Of a stretch of DNA of 33,252 nt, positions 25,701-32,231 are shown piece by piece. The translations under genes and the position numbers were made by a program. Where the stretch lies: assembly GCF_004343035.1 (NCBI RefSeq), contig NZ_SMCQ01000031.1, positions 1-33,252 of the forward strand. The letters are read 5' to 3'. Each line of letters opens with the position of its first letter. Position 1 is the stretch's first letter. Under the pieces are notes generated by a model. The model did not search any database. It was not told the DNA's origin and worked only from the letters and a program-made list of their open reading frames with translations. Origin of the DNA: Longibaculum muris. GTDB taxonomy: Bacteria; Bacillota_I; Bacilli_A; Erysipelotrichales; Coprobacillaceae.

Positions 25701-26927
25701 ATGTTATTAGATCATTTAATTATTTATCGTCATTTAACAAAAGATGCAGATGTTGAAAAGTGTTTATCATTTATTGAAGATGAATCACTTTTAAATGAAG
25801 AAGATTTTATTGCTACAATGCTTACACTTGCTGAACGTTATGATTTACATGGACATCTATTTCAAAGCTTACTGACGTATTTATTAGCTCATCATGAAAA
25901 TTCATTTACTTTATCTTTGGAAAGAAAACAACCTATTTCTGAAGCTTTAAAAGAAGTGATTATGAATGATCTGCAGATGCTATATCAAATGTATCATTTT
26001 GATTTTTCTAAGCTTAATCCACTATATAAAGATTTATTTATTGATTTTCCTCATAGTAAGCCAATTATTAATCAAGAAATTTATGATTTATTAACAAAGC
26101 TACAAATTATGCTTTCAAAGAGCACATCAGTAGCAGAATTTTATGAAATATTATATAATCACTATCGTCAATATGGAGTAGGAAAATATGGTTTAAATAA
26201 AGCTTTCCGTTATTTAGATAATGAGATTATACCAATTGAACATATTGGGAATAATACATTAGAACAGTTAATTGGTTATGAAAGTCAAAAAGAACGTTTA
26301 AAAGCCAATACAGAAGCTTTTTTAAATGGTAGAAAAGCCAATAATGTTTTACTCTATGGTGATAGTGGAACAGGAAAATCTAGTAGTATTAAGGCATTGT
26401 TAAATGAATATTATAAAGATGGTTTACGTATGGTAGAAGTTTATAAGCATCAATTTATTGCTTTGCCACAAATTATCAATGAATTACAAAATCGTCAATA
26501 TCGTTTTATTATTTTTATGGATGATTTATCATTTGAAGAATTTGAGGTTGAATATAAATATCTAAAAGCTGTTATTGAAGGTGGCTTAGAAAAGAAACCA
26601 GAAAATATTTTGATTTATGCGACAAGTAATCGTAGACATCTTATTAAAGAAACTTGGAATGATAGAAATCATGATCAAGAAATTAATAACAATGATGCTA
26701 AACAAGAAAAATTATCACTTGTTTCACGTTTTGGAGTACAGATTATGTATATTCATCCTGATAAACAACATTATTTGGATATTATCGATGGTTTAGCTAG
26801 TGCTTATCATTTGGATATGGATGAAGATGAATTACATGACAAAGCATTACAGTGGGAAATCAGAAATGGAGGTTTTTCTGGGCGAACTGCAAAACAGTTT
26901 ATTCATATGTTGCTTGGAAAGAAATAA
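25701..26927 (+). CDS. AAA-type ATPase, DUF815 family
   Basis: A 408-residue DUF815 protein. An all-helical N-terminal half (1-190) precedes an AAA+-like core with Walker A GDSGTGKS (220-227), Walker B IIFMDD (270-275), the sensor-like IYATSNRRHL (305-314) and arginine-finger region RFG (343-345). It is predicted to be a cytoplasmic ATP-dependent machine, but its substrate is unknown. It starts 11 nt after an AAGGAAGAAGG region and its stop overlaps the next start as TAATG, so the two products are likely to be made together. Confidence 0.9.
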   Translation: MLLDHLIIYRHLTKDADVEKCLSFIEDESLLNEEDFIATMLTLAERYDLHGHLFQSLLTYLLAHHENSFTLSLERKQPISEALKEVIMNDLQMLYQMYHFDFSKLNPLYKDLFIDFPHSKPIINQEIYDLLTKLQIMLSKSTSVAEFYEILYNHYRQYGVGKYGLNKAFRYLDNEIIPIEHIGNNTLEQLIGYESQKERLKANTEAFLNGRKANNVLLYGDSGTGKSSSIKALLNEYYKDGLRMVEVYKHQFIALPQIINELQNRQYRFIIFMDDLSFEEFEVEYKYLKAVIEGGLEKKPENILIYATSNRRHLIKETWNDRNHDQEINNNDAKQEKLSLVSRFGVQIMYIHPDKQHYLDIIDGLASAYHLDMDEDELHDKALQWEIRNGGFSGRTAKQFIHMLLGKK

Positions 26928-28630
26928 TGAAAGAATTAAAATTAGAAGATTATCCAATTATTAAACCGTATTTAGATTTAGCAAATTATGAAGGTTATAA
27001 TTCCAATTTTGTAACAATGATGATGTGGAATCATGAGTATCATATTCAATATGAAATTCATGAGCATTTCTTAGTGATGTTACATAATTATAAAGGAATG
27101 AAATTTTGGGCTATGCCTTTTACAGCACCCGAATATTATAAAGAAGCGATTGATTATATGATTGATTACAGTCATCAAAATCAATTTCCATTTATGATAG
27201 ATTGTGCAATTGAATCATTTGTTGAAATAATTCAAAAAGATTATCATGAACAATTATTATTTGAAAGAACCCCTTATAACGATGATTACATTTATGATCG
27301 TCAAATGCTTCAAACTTTATCAGGAAAGAAAATGCAAAAAAGAAGAAATCATTATAATGCCTTTTTAAAAGAACATCCACATTATGTTTATCGTGATTTA
27401 GATTTGACTGAAGATTTTGAAACTATTTTACAATGTTTGAATAAGTGGGAAGCTGAAAAAGATGATTTGAGTGAATCGATGACAAGTGAAGTTCGTGGTA
27501 TTATGTCATTATTATCTTCAAAACATCTTTTGGATTTTGAAGTAGGAGGTATCTTTATTGATGAACAAATGGAGGCTTTTATAATTGCTTCACGCTTAAA
27601 GCATTCGACAATTCAAATTCATGTAGAAAAAGCAAATAAAGAAATTCGAGGACTTTATCCTGCAATTTTAAAAGAGTTATTAGAACATCATTTTCCTGAT
27701 GAAAAATATGTCAATAGAGAAGAAGATATGGGCTTAGAAAACTTGCGTAAATCTAAGCAATCTTTACATCCATTAAAAATGATTCATAAGTATTGTATTT
27801 ATGAAAAAAAGTTATGTGTGAGTCAAGCAAGTGATGATGATTTTAATGAAATTATTGATTTATGGAAAAAATCTTTTGTTGATGAAACTTTAGAAACAAC
27901 ACATTATTATTTTGATAATCTTTATCAAAAAGAAAATACTTTTGTTTTAAAGAATTATCAGGAGATTATTTCAGTTTTACAGATTCATTCAATGATGATT
28001 AAAAATCATCAAATCGAGGAAGAATGTTATTTTATATTAGGTGTTTGTACAAAAGCGGAGTATCAAGGACAAGGGTGTATGAAATATCTTTTAAATGATG
28101 TCTTAAAACGATATGAAGATAAAAAAATCTATTTACAAGCATATGTACCTGATATTTATCGTCCTTTTGGATTCAATGCATCTCATTTTCATCAAATTAT
28201 TACTGTAGATAAATCAAAACTTGGTTTTGAACCATTGATGCCCACTGATGATGAAAACCTTTTAAAAGCTTATTATGAAGCTTATACAAGCTCTTTAGAT
28301 GAGTATTGTATAAGAGATGAACAATATTGGAAACAATTGATTTATCGATGTCATATTTTTGATGATCAAATTCTTATTTTTGAAAATCATGGTTATCTTA
28401 TTTATCATGAAGATGAAAATGAAATCTATGTAAGTGAATGTGTTTATTTAAATAATGACGCCATTTTAAAAATGTTATCTTACTTTAAAAATTCAGCAAA
28501 AGTATTGAAGGTAGAAGGGGATATGAATATAGCTATAGACGGAGATAAAGAAAGAATTATAACCATGATGTCAAATCAAGTTCAAGAAGATATTGTGGAT
28601 AATCATAAATATATTAATGAAATTTACTAA
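26927..28630 (+). CDS. DUF2156-GNAT fusion acyltransferase
   Basis: A 567-residue protein starting at the ATG in TAATG; a longer in-frame start at 26852 lies inside the DUF815 gene. Residues 1-290 are a DUF2156 domain, the GNAT-like fold of aminoacyl-phosphatidylglycerol synthases (KKMQKRRNHYNAFLKEHP near 134-151). Residues 298-425 are a GNAT acetyltransferase with the acetyl-CoA loop AEYQGQGCMKYLL (377-389). The last 140 residues resemble a sterol-carrier-like tail but I cannot confirm this. It has no membrane helices, so it is not a full MprF. The likely activity is acyl or aminoacyl transfer to an unknown acceptor. Confidence 0.85.
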   Translation: MKELKLEDYPIIKPYLDLANYEGYNSNFVTMMMWNHEYHIQYEIHEHFLVMLHNYKGMKFWAMPFTAPEYYKEAIDYMIDYSHQNQFPFMIDCAIESFVEIIQKDYHEQLLFERTPYNDDYIYDRQMLQTLSGKKMQKRRNHYNAFLKEHPHYVYRDLDLTEDFETILQCLNKWEAEKDDLSESMTSEVRGIMSLLSSKHLLDFEVGGIFIDEQMEAFIIASRLKHSTIQIHVEKANKEIRGLYPAILKELLEHHFPDEKYVNREEDMGLENLRKSKQSLHPLKMIHKYCIYEKKLCVSQASDDDFNEIIDLWKKSFVDETLETTHYYFDNLYQKENTFVLKNYQEIISVLQIHSMMIKNHQIEEECYFILGVCTKAEYQGQGCMKYLLNDVLKRYEDKKIYLQAYVPDIYRPFGFNASHFHQIITVDKSKLGFEPLMPTDDENLLKAYYEAYTSSLDEYCIRDEQYWKQLIYRCHIFDDQILIFENHGYLIYHEDENEIYVSECVYLNNDAILKMLSYFKNSAKVLKVEGDMNIAIDGDKERIITMMSNQVQEDIVDNHKYINEIY

Positions 28631-28655
28631 AAATCAGAATTATTCTGATTTTTTT
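28629..28655 (+). terminator. Terminator after the DUF2156-GNAT gene
   Basis: A perfect 11-bp stem, AAAAATCAGAA/TTCTGATTTTT, loop TTA, with a T7 run. It overlaps the stop codon. Confidence 0.9.
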
Positions 28656-28656
28656 A

Positions 28657-28685
28657 TTTACTTATTAAATAAAATTTGATATGAT
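28657..28685 (+). promoter_or_regulatory. Promoter of the MFS leader transcript
   Basis: TTTACT (28657-28662), a 17-bp spacer and TATGAT (28680-28685) with TGA before the -10. The start of transcription would be near 28692, leaving a leader of about 107 nt before the transporter start codon. Confidence 0.75.
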
Positions 28686-28711
28686 AAAAAAAGTTAAAGG
28701 ATGTGTAAAGG

Positions 28712-28729
28712 ATGAACCTACCTATTTGA
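28712..28729 (+). CDS. Candidate leader peptide MNLPI
   Basis: A five-codon frame, ATG AAC CTA CCT ATT TGA. It is preceded by AAAGGATGTG (28696-28705), which matches the ideal AAAGGAGGTG at 9 of 10 bases, with 6-nt spacing. The whole frame lies in the 5' arm of the hairpin that pairs with the transporter's ribosome binding site. A ribosome stalled here would melt that hairpin, as in erm and cat attenuation. Existence as a translated peptide is inferred from this layout. Confidence 0.55.
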   Translation: MNLPI

Positions 28730-28796
28730 TACCCATTAAAAAATAAATAAATAAAGATATAAGTTCTATTTTTTATGTGTATAAATAGGGAGGTTT
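28714..28796 (+). promoter_or_regulatory. Translational attenuator hairpin sequestering the MFS Shine-Dalgarno
   Basis: 28714-28732 pairs with 28779-28796 in 17 base pairs, interrupted by one bulge (G28728) and one A-G mismatch. This buries GGGAGG (28788-28793). Above a C-T mismatch, 28734-28745 pairs with 28767-28777 in a further 11 AU-rich pairs with one bulge. The apical loop is about 21 nt. No GC-rich stem with a T-run is present, so control would be on translation rather than termination. Confidence 0.65.
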
Positions 28797-28798
28797 TT

Positions 28799-29950
28799 AT
28801 GTACTCAAAAAAGAATATTAGAATAATGTATGCAATGTCTCTTTTACAAGGCATGGTATTTTATGGACCTATAGCAACTTTGTATCGTCAAAGTGTAGGT
28901 GTAACAGTTTTTCAAATTACATTTATTGAAAGTGTTTCTTTAGCATTAGCTATTTTATTAGAAATCCCTTGGGGTGTTGTTGCAGATAAAATAGGGTATA
29001 AGAAATCAATGATTATTTGTTCTTTGCTTTATTTTATTAGTAAAATTGTTTTTTATGGAGCAAATGGTTTTACAGCTTTTTTAATTGAAAGGATTATATT
29101 AAGTGTTGTTATTGCAGGATTATCTGGTTTGGATTCAAGTATTTTATATTTATCAGCTCCACCACAGCAATCACAAAAAGTATTTTCTATCTATAATAAT
29201 TTAGGAACTACAGGGTTGATTTTTGCTGCAGGAGTTTATTCAATCTTTATTCGTGATCATTATCGTGAAGCAGCTTTTTTAACAATGATAAGTTATGCTA
29301 TTGCTTTTTTCTTATCTTTAGGTTTAGATGAAGTGAAAGATCAGGATGAATCAAATTCCTCTTTTTCATTAAATGATTTTCGTGATTGCTTTCAAGAGTT
29401 TTTGAAGCATAAGGCATTTCTTTTGTTTTTAATTGCAATTGCGTTATTTAATGAAACTCATCAAACAATAACAACTTTCTTAAATCAATTACAGTTTATT
29501 GCTGGAGGGTTAAACAACCAACAAATAGGATATATTTATATTGTTACAACGCTTTGTGGCTTGTTAGGTCTTTTCTCAACGTATTTGACAAATAAACTAG
29601 GGGAGAGACGGTTGATTGTTATTTTGTTAATAGCTATGTTCATAGCTTGTAGCGCACTCACAATAACTTATATTCCGATTATTTCAATTGTTGCAATTGT
29701 AGGAATGCGTATTTCATTTAGTTTATTACAGCCACTACAAATGAAAATTCAAAATCAACAAATCGAAACAACAAATCGTGCTACACTTTTAAGTTTAAAT
29801 GCTGTTATGATGGACAGTGTTGCTATTATTACAAATTTAATTTTTGGGAGATTGGCCGATTTTCATTTGTCATATGCAATGATGTTAGGGGTAATTTTTA
29901 GTTTTTTATCGATTATCTGTTATACTTTATGGCTTAGATATCAAAAATAA
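28799..29950 (+). CDS. MFS transporter, probable efflux pump
   Basis: A 383-residue major facilitator with about 12 membrane helices. Motif A between helices 2 and 3 reads GVVADKIGYKK (about 54-64), and a second copy-like GRLADF lies near residue 348. A central hydrophilic loop (DEVKDQDESNSS) separates the halves. The ATG at 28799 has GGGAGG 5 nt upstream; an in-frame ATG at 28775 precedes that site and is rejected. The substrate is unknown, but the attenuator-like leader is what one expects of a pump induced by a ribosome-targeting compound. A terminator follows. Confidence 0.87.
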   Translation: MYSKKNIRIMYAMSLLQGMVFYGPIATLYRQSVGVTVFQITFIESVSLALAILLEIPWGVVADKIGYKKSMIICSLLYFISKIVFYGANGFTAFLIERIILSVVIAGLSGLDSSILYLSAPPQQSQKVFSIYNNLGTTGLIFAAGVYSIFIRDHYREAAFLTMISYAIAFFLSLGLDEVKDQDESNSSFSLNDFRDCFQEFLKHKAFLLFLIAIALFNETHQTITTFLNQLQFIAGGLNNQQIGYIYIVTTLCGLLGLFSTYLTNKLGERRLIVILLIAMFIACSALTITYIPIISIVAIVGMRISFSLLQPLQMKIQNQQIETTNRATLLSLNAVMMDSVAIITNLIFGRLADFHLSYAMMLGVIFSFLSIICYTLWLRYQK

Positions 29951-29954
29951 CAGT

Positions 29955-29988
29955 AAAAAGGAGTCTTGTTTCAATAAAGGCTCTTTTT
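29955..29988 (+). terminator. Terminator of the MFS gene
   Basis: AAAAAGGAGTCTT pairs with AAAGGCTCTTTTT with one bulged G and a wobble, loop of about 8 nt, T5 run. It ends 18 bp before the left dif-like site. Confidence 0.75.
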
Positions 29989-30005
29989 CTTTATAGATAC
30001 GCTTA

Positions 30006-30034
30006 ACTTCCATAGTGTAGATTTTATGTGAATT
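30006..30034. other. Second dif-like Xer site (degenerate)
   Basis: Left part ACTTCCATAGT, 7-bp centre GTAGATT, right part TTATGTGAATT. The right (XerD-type) arm is identical to that of the dif site at 30738-30765, and the identity extends to 13 bp (30024-30036). On the left both sites read TAACTTC then CATA, separated by one extra G in the downstream site. It is in the same orientation. The 7-bp centre rather than 6 bp makes activity uncertain. Confidence 0.5.
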
Positions 30035-30076
30035 ATTTATACATAATTAATAGATATCAATAAGAATAGACCCCTT

Positions 30077-30124
30077 ACTAAGCCTCAACAATTCTCCACA
30101 CCTCTTTATTAGGTAGTTTTTTTT
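30077..30124 (+). terminator. Weak hairpin with T8 run in the MFS to 141-aa gene gap
   Basis: ACTA-CCT (interrupted by AG) pairs with AGGTAGT at 30111-30117 across a 25-nt loop, followed by T8. It could end a short RNA starting near 30060, or be a decayed terminator. Nothing else is seen in 29989-30169 apart from the dif-like site and its inverted half copy at 30131-30141. Confidence 0.3.
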
Positions 30125-30169
30125 ATTTTTAAGTTCACATAGATAGTTTTTAGAAATATGTAATTTATA

Positions 30170-30198
30170 TTGAAGACCAGAAGAATTCATTCTATAAT
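30170..30198 (+). promoter_or_regulatory. Promoter of the 141-aa protein gene
   Basis: TTGAAG (30170-30175), a 17-bp spacer and TATAAT (30193-30198). AAAGGA (30227-30232) lies 10 nt before the ATG. Confidence 0.75.
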
Positions 30199-30242
30199 GA
30201 AACTAGCAGATAATTATTTTATAAAAAAAGGAAAATATTAAT

Positions 30243-30668
30243 ATGAAAAAAATTTTAATTATTTTAGTTTCAATAATACTCATAATTATTATTGCATCTT
30301 TCTTTGCTCTAAAAGAAAAACAATCTAATATGTATTACATTGATAAATATACAAATACAAAAATTGAATACACGTCAGATGAAGTAACGACTATTAGTAA
30401 ATTTATCAAACAATTAAAATCTGTAGAAGAAAAACAAGTTATTGATACTTATGGTGAAGGAACAGTTTATTTTGGTGAACAGCCACAAATGTTTATTGAT
30501 GGGGAAAGTGTACATATATATAACACAAAATTAGAAGAATATATTGTTATCATTAGTGATGATGGGCAAGATAATTATTATATATCCTCAAAAGACAATA
30601 TTGATAAGCTGTTAGATAACATAGCAAATATTTCAGACAGTTCAATTCATCCATGGGAAAGTGAATAA
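30243..30668 (+). CDS. Membrane-anchored hypothetical protein (141 aa)
   Basis: Not recognised. The 141-residue product has a Lys-Lys start and one strong N-terminal membrane helix (about residues 4-23, ILIILVSIILIIIIASFFAL) with no lipobox cysteine or clear signal-peptidase site, so it should be anchored with its C-terminal 115 residues outside. That part is acidic, lysine-rich and lacks cysteine, and looks like a small beta-rich domain (YYIDKYTNTKIEY, TVYFGEQPQMFID, YIVIISDDG). It is the only gene between two dif-like sites and has its own promoter and terminator. It may be cargo of a Xer-dependent cassette; toxin, immunity or surface roles are all possible. Confidence 0.75.
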   Translation: MKKILIILVSIILIIIIASFFALKEKQSNMYYIDKYTNTKIEYTSDEVTTISKFIKQLKSVEEKQVIDTYGEGTVYFGEQPQMFIDGESVHIYNTKLEEYIVIISDDGQDNYYISSKDNIDKLLDNIANISDSSIHPWESE

Positions 30669-30678
30669 AAACATTAGA

Positions 30679-30705
30679 AAAAGAGTGGCAGCCAGCTACT
30701 CTTTT
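30679..30705. terminator. Bidirectional terminator
   Basis: AAAAGAGTGGC pairs with GCTACTCTTTT (11 bp with one wobble), loop AGCCA. T4 follows on the plus strand and T5 on the minus strand. It can end both the 141-aa gene and the leftward xerD-deoB operon. Confidence 0.8.
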
Positions 30706-30737
30706 AAATTTAAAATCAATAATAATTATTATTTATA

Positions 30738-30765
30738 ACTTCGCATAATATATGTTATGTGAATT
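30738..30765. other. dif: dif site (XerC/XerD chromosome dimer resolution site)
   Basis: A 28-bp site: XerC-type arm ACTTCGCATAA, 6-bp centre TATATG, XerD-type arm TTATGTGAATT. Against the B. subtilis dif as I remember it (arms ACTTCCTAGAA and TTATGTAAACT, centre TATATA) 22 of 28 positions agree, and against E. coli dif (GGTGCGCATAA, TGTATA, TTATGTTAAAT) 21 of 28. It lies where gene orientation flips from mainly + to -, as at a terminus, and 1.5 kb from the stop of the xerD gene. The last two bases overlap the stop codon of the leftward small membrane protein gene. Confidence 0.82.
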
Positions 30766-31036
30766 ATAGAATATTCGATAATGCTGTTATTGTCACAATC
30801 AAACCAATAAATACGCTTAAAACCATTATATATTTATATATTGGTTGTGGATCTTGACGATTGTTATTATATACAGCTAAAAATGAACATACATACATTG
30901 CCATCGCAATCAAATAATTGGTTATTAAGGGCCATAAATTACCTTGTAAAGAAATCCCAAAAATAAATAACAAACTGCCTATTAATAATCCTGCTAATGA
31001 CATGATTATAACTTTTCTCGTTTTCTGATTATCCAT
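30764..31036 (-). CDS. Small hypothetical membrane protein (90 aa)
   Basis: Not recognised. The 90-residue product has about three membrane segments (residues 9-28, 35-57 and 68-89) and a short basic N terminus. AAGGAG lies 8-9 nt before the ATG. It begins 9 bp after the deoB stop, so it is probably the last gene of the xerD-deoB operon. In Bacillus that place is taken by a purine nucleoside phosphorylase gene. Its stop codon overlaps the dif site. Confidence 0.72.
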   Translation of the reverse strand: MDNQKTRKVIIMSLAGLLIGSLLFIFGISLQGNLWPLITNYLIAMAMYVCSFLAVYNNNRQDPQPIYKYIMVLSVFIGLIVTITALSNIL

Positions 31037-31045
31037 AATAACTCC

Positions 31046-32230
31046 TTAAATGATTTGTTCAAGCAATGAATCACCAATGCCTGGATTTTCAACATCAAAA
31101 TTATCAGCAATTGTTGCTCCAATAACTGCATAGCTTTTTAACAACCCTAAATGTCTTGGGCTTTGAAGTGATTTGCTATAAATAATTAATGGCACATTTT
31201 CACGCGTATGGTCTGTCCCTTTATAAGTTGGATCATTTCCGTGGTCTGCAGTAATCATCAATAAATCATCATCATTTAAATAATATAATAATTCATCTAG
31301 TTGTTGATCAAATTCTACAATAGCTTGTCCATAACCTTCTGGATTTCTTCTATGTCCAAAAACTGCATCGAAATCAACTAAATTCAAAAAAGCAAGTCCT
31401 GTGAAATCTTCTTTTGCAATATCTGTTGTTTTTTGCATTCCATCAGCATTTGAAACAGTTTTTACTTTTTTAGTAATGCCTTGATCTACAAATATATCCG
31501 GAATTTTTCCAATTCCTATAACATCTATATGATTTTCCTTCAAACTATCTAAAACAGTCTTACCAAATGGTTTTAAAGCTAAATCATGACGATTTGCAGT
31601 TCTAACAAATTCACCTTTCTTTTTTCCGATATATGGTCTTGCTATAATACGTCCAACTTTCCATTTATCATCCATAGCAATTTCTCTTGCTATTTCACAA
31701 GCTTTATAAAGTTCTTCTAACGGAATGACTTCTTCATTGGCTGCAATTTGAAAAACTGAATCAGCTGATGTATAAACAATCCAATCCCCTGTCTTTATCT
31801 GATGTTCTCCCCAATCATCTAAAATTTTTGTTCCACTCTCAGCATAATTTCCAACACATTTACGACCAGTTTTTTCTTCAAATAATTCAATAAATTCTTT
31901 TGGAAATCCTGTTTCTGTAAATGTTTGGAAAGGTTTCGTAATATGTAATCCCATCATTTCCCAATGTCCTGTCATGGTATCCTTACCATTAGAAACTTCT
32001 TCTAAACGTGCAGTATATGCCAATTGATTTTTTAAAGAATGAATTCCTTTAAAATTTCCAATACTCCCAAGACCCATGCCTTCTAAATGTGGGAGATCTA
32101 AACCATTTACACTTTCACAAATATGTCCAAGGGTATTTGCACCTTCATCACCAAATGCAGCGGCATCACATGCATCCCCTACTCCTAATGAATCTAATAC
32201 AATTAAAAATACTCTTTTATACTTTTTCAT
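31046..32230 (-). CDS. deoB: Phosphopentomutase
   Basis: DeoB interconverts (deoxy)ribose 1-phosphate and 5-phosphate in nucleoside breakdown and salvage. The 394-residue length is typical of the family. Metal and catalytic segments are VLDSLGVGD (D13), the catalytic-threonine stretch DTMTGHWE (84-91), ADHGND (328-333) and TDHTRE (339-344). I start at the ATG at 32230 (MKKYKRVFLIVLDS), preceded by AAAGGAAG; the frame is open further upstream but that part lies within xerD. One bp separates it from the xerD stop, as in the Bacillus xerD-drm operon. Confidence 0.95.
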   Translation of the reverse strand: MKKYKRVFLIVLDSLGVGDACDAAAFGDEGANTLGHICESVNGLDLPHLEGMGLGSIGNFKGIHSLKNQLAYTARLEEVSNGKDTMTGHWEMMGLHITKPFQTFTETGFPKEFIELFEEKTGRKCVGNYAESGTKILDDWGEHQIKTGDWIVYTSADSVFQIAANEEVIPLEELYKACEIAREIAMDDKWKVGRIIARPYIGKKKGEFVRTANRHDLALKPFGKTVLDSLKENHIDVIGIGKIPDIFVDQGITKKVKTVSNADGMQKTTDIAKEDFTGLAFLNLVDFDAVFGHRRNPEGYGQAIVEFDQQLDELLYYLNDDDLLMITADHGNDPTYKGTDHTRENVPLIIYSKSLQSPRHLGLLKSYAVIGATIADNFDVENPGIGDSLLEQII

Positions 32231-32231
32231 G

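Larger units (their letters stand above)
30006..30765. mobile_element. Putative dif-flanked (Xer-dependent) cassette
   Basis: Two directly repeated dif-like sites 731 bp apart enclose a hairpin with T-run (30077-30124), one promoter, one gene for a membrane-anchored protein, and its terminator. No recombinase is encoded inside; host XerC/XerD would be used, as in IMEX elements and plasmid dif modules. The left border lies just after the MFS terminator. Mobility is inferred only from the repeats. Confidence 0.35.

Noticed and set aside
28741-28756. Short AAAT tandem repeat.
   Set aside because: About four copies only, in the loop of the leader hairpin; length is as expected in AT-rich DNA, and no phase-variation role is apparent.
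28734-28777. Inner leader hairpin followed by T6 as a transcription terminator.
   Set aside because: The stem is almost wholly A-U and the T-run is part of the stem rather than following it, so translational control is more likely.
28654-28854. Minus-strand frame of 66 codons across the MFS leader.
   Set aside because: It is antisense to the attenuator and the start of the transporter, has no ribosome binding site, and its Phe/Ile/Tyr-rich product only reflects AT-rich DNA.
30735-30767. Resemblance to loxP: ATAACTTCG plus an 8-bp-like centre and a partial right arm.
   Set aside because: The right arm does not match loxP well, no Cre is encoded, and the arms and 6-bp centre fit dif better, with xerD nearby.
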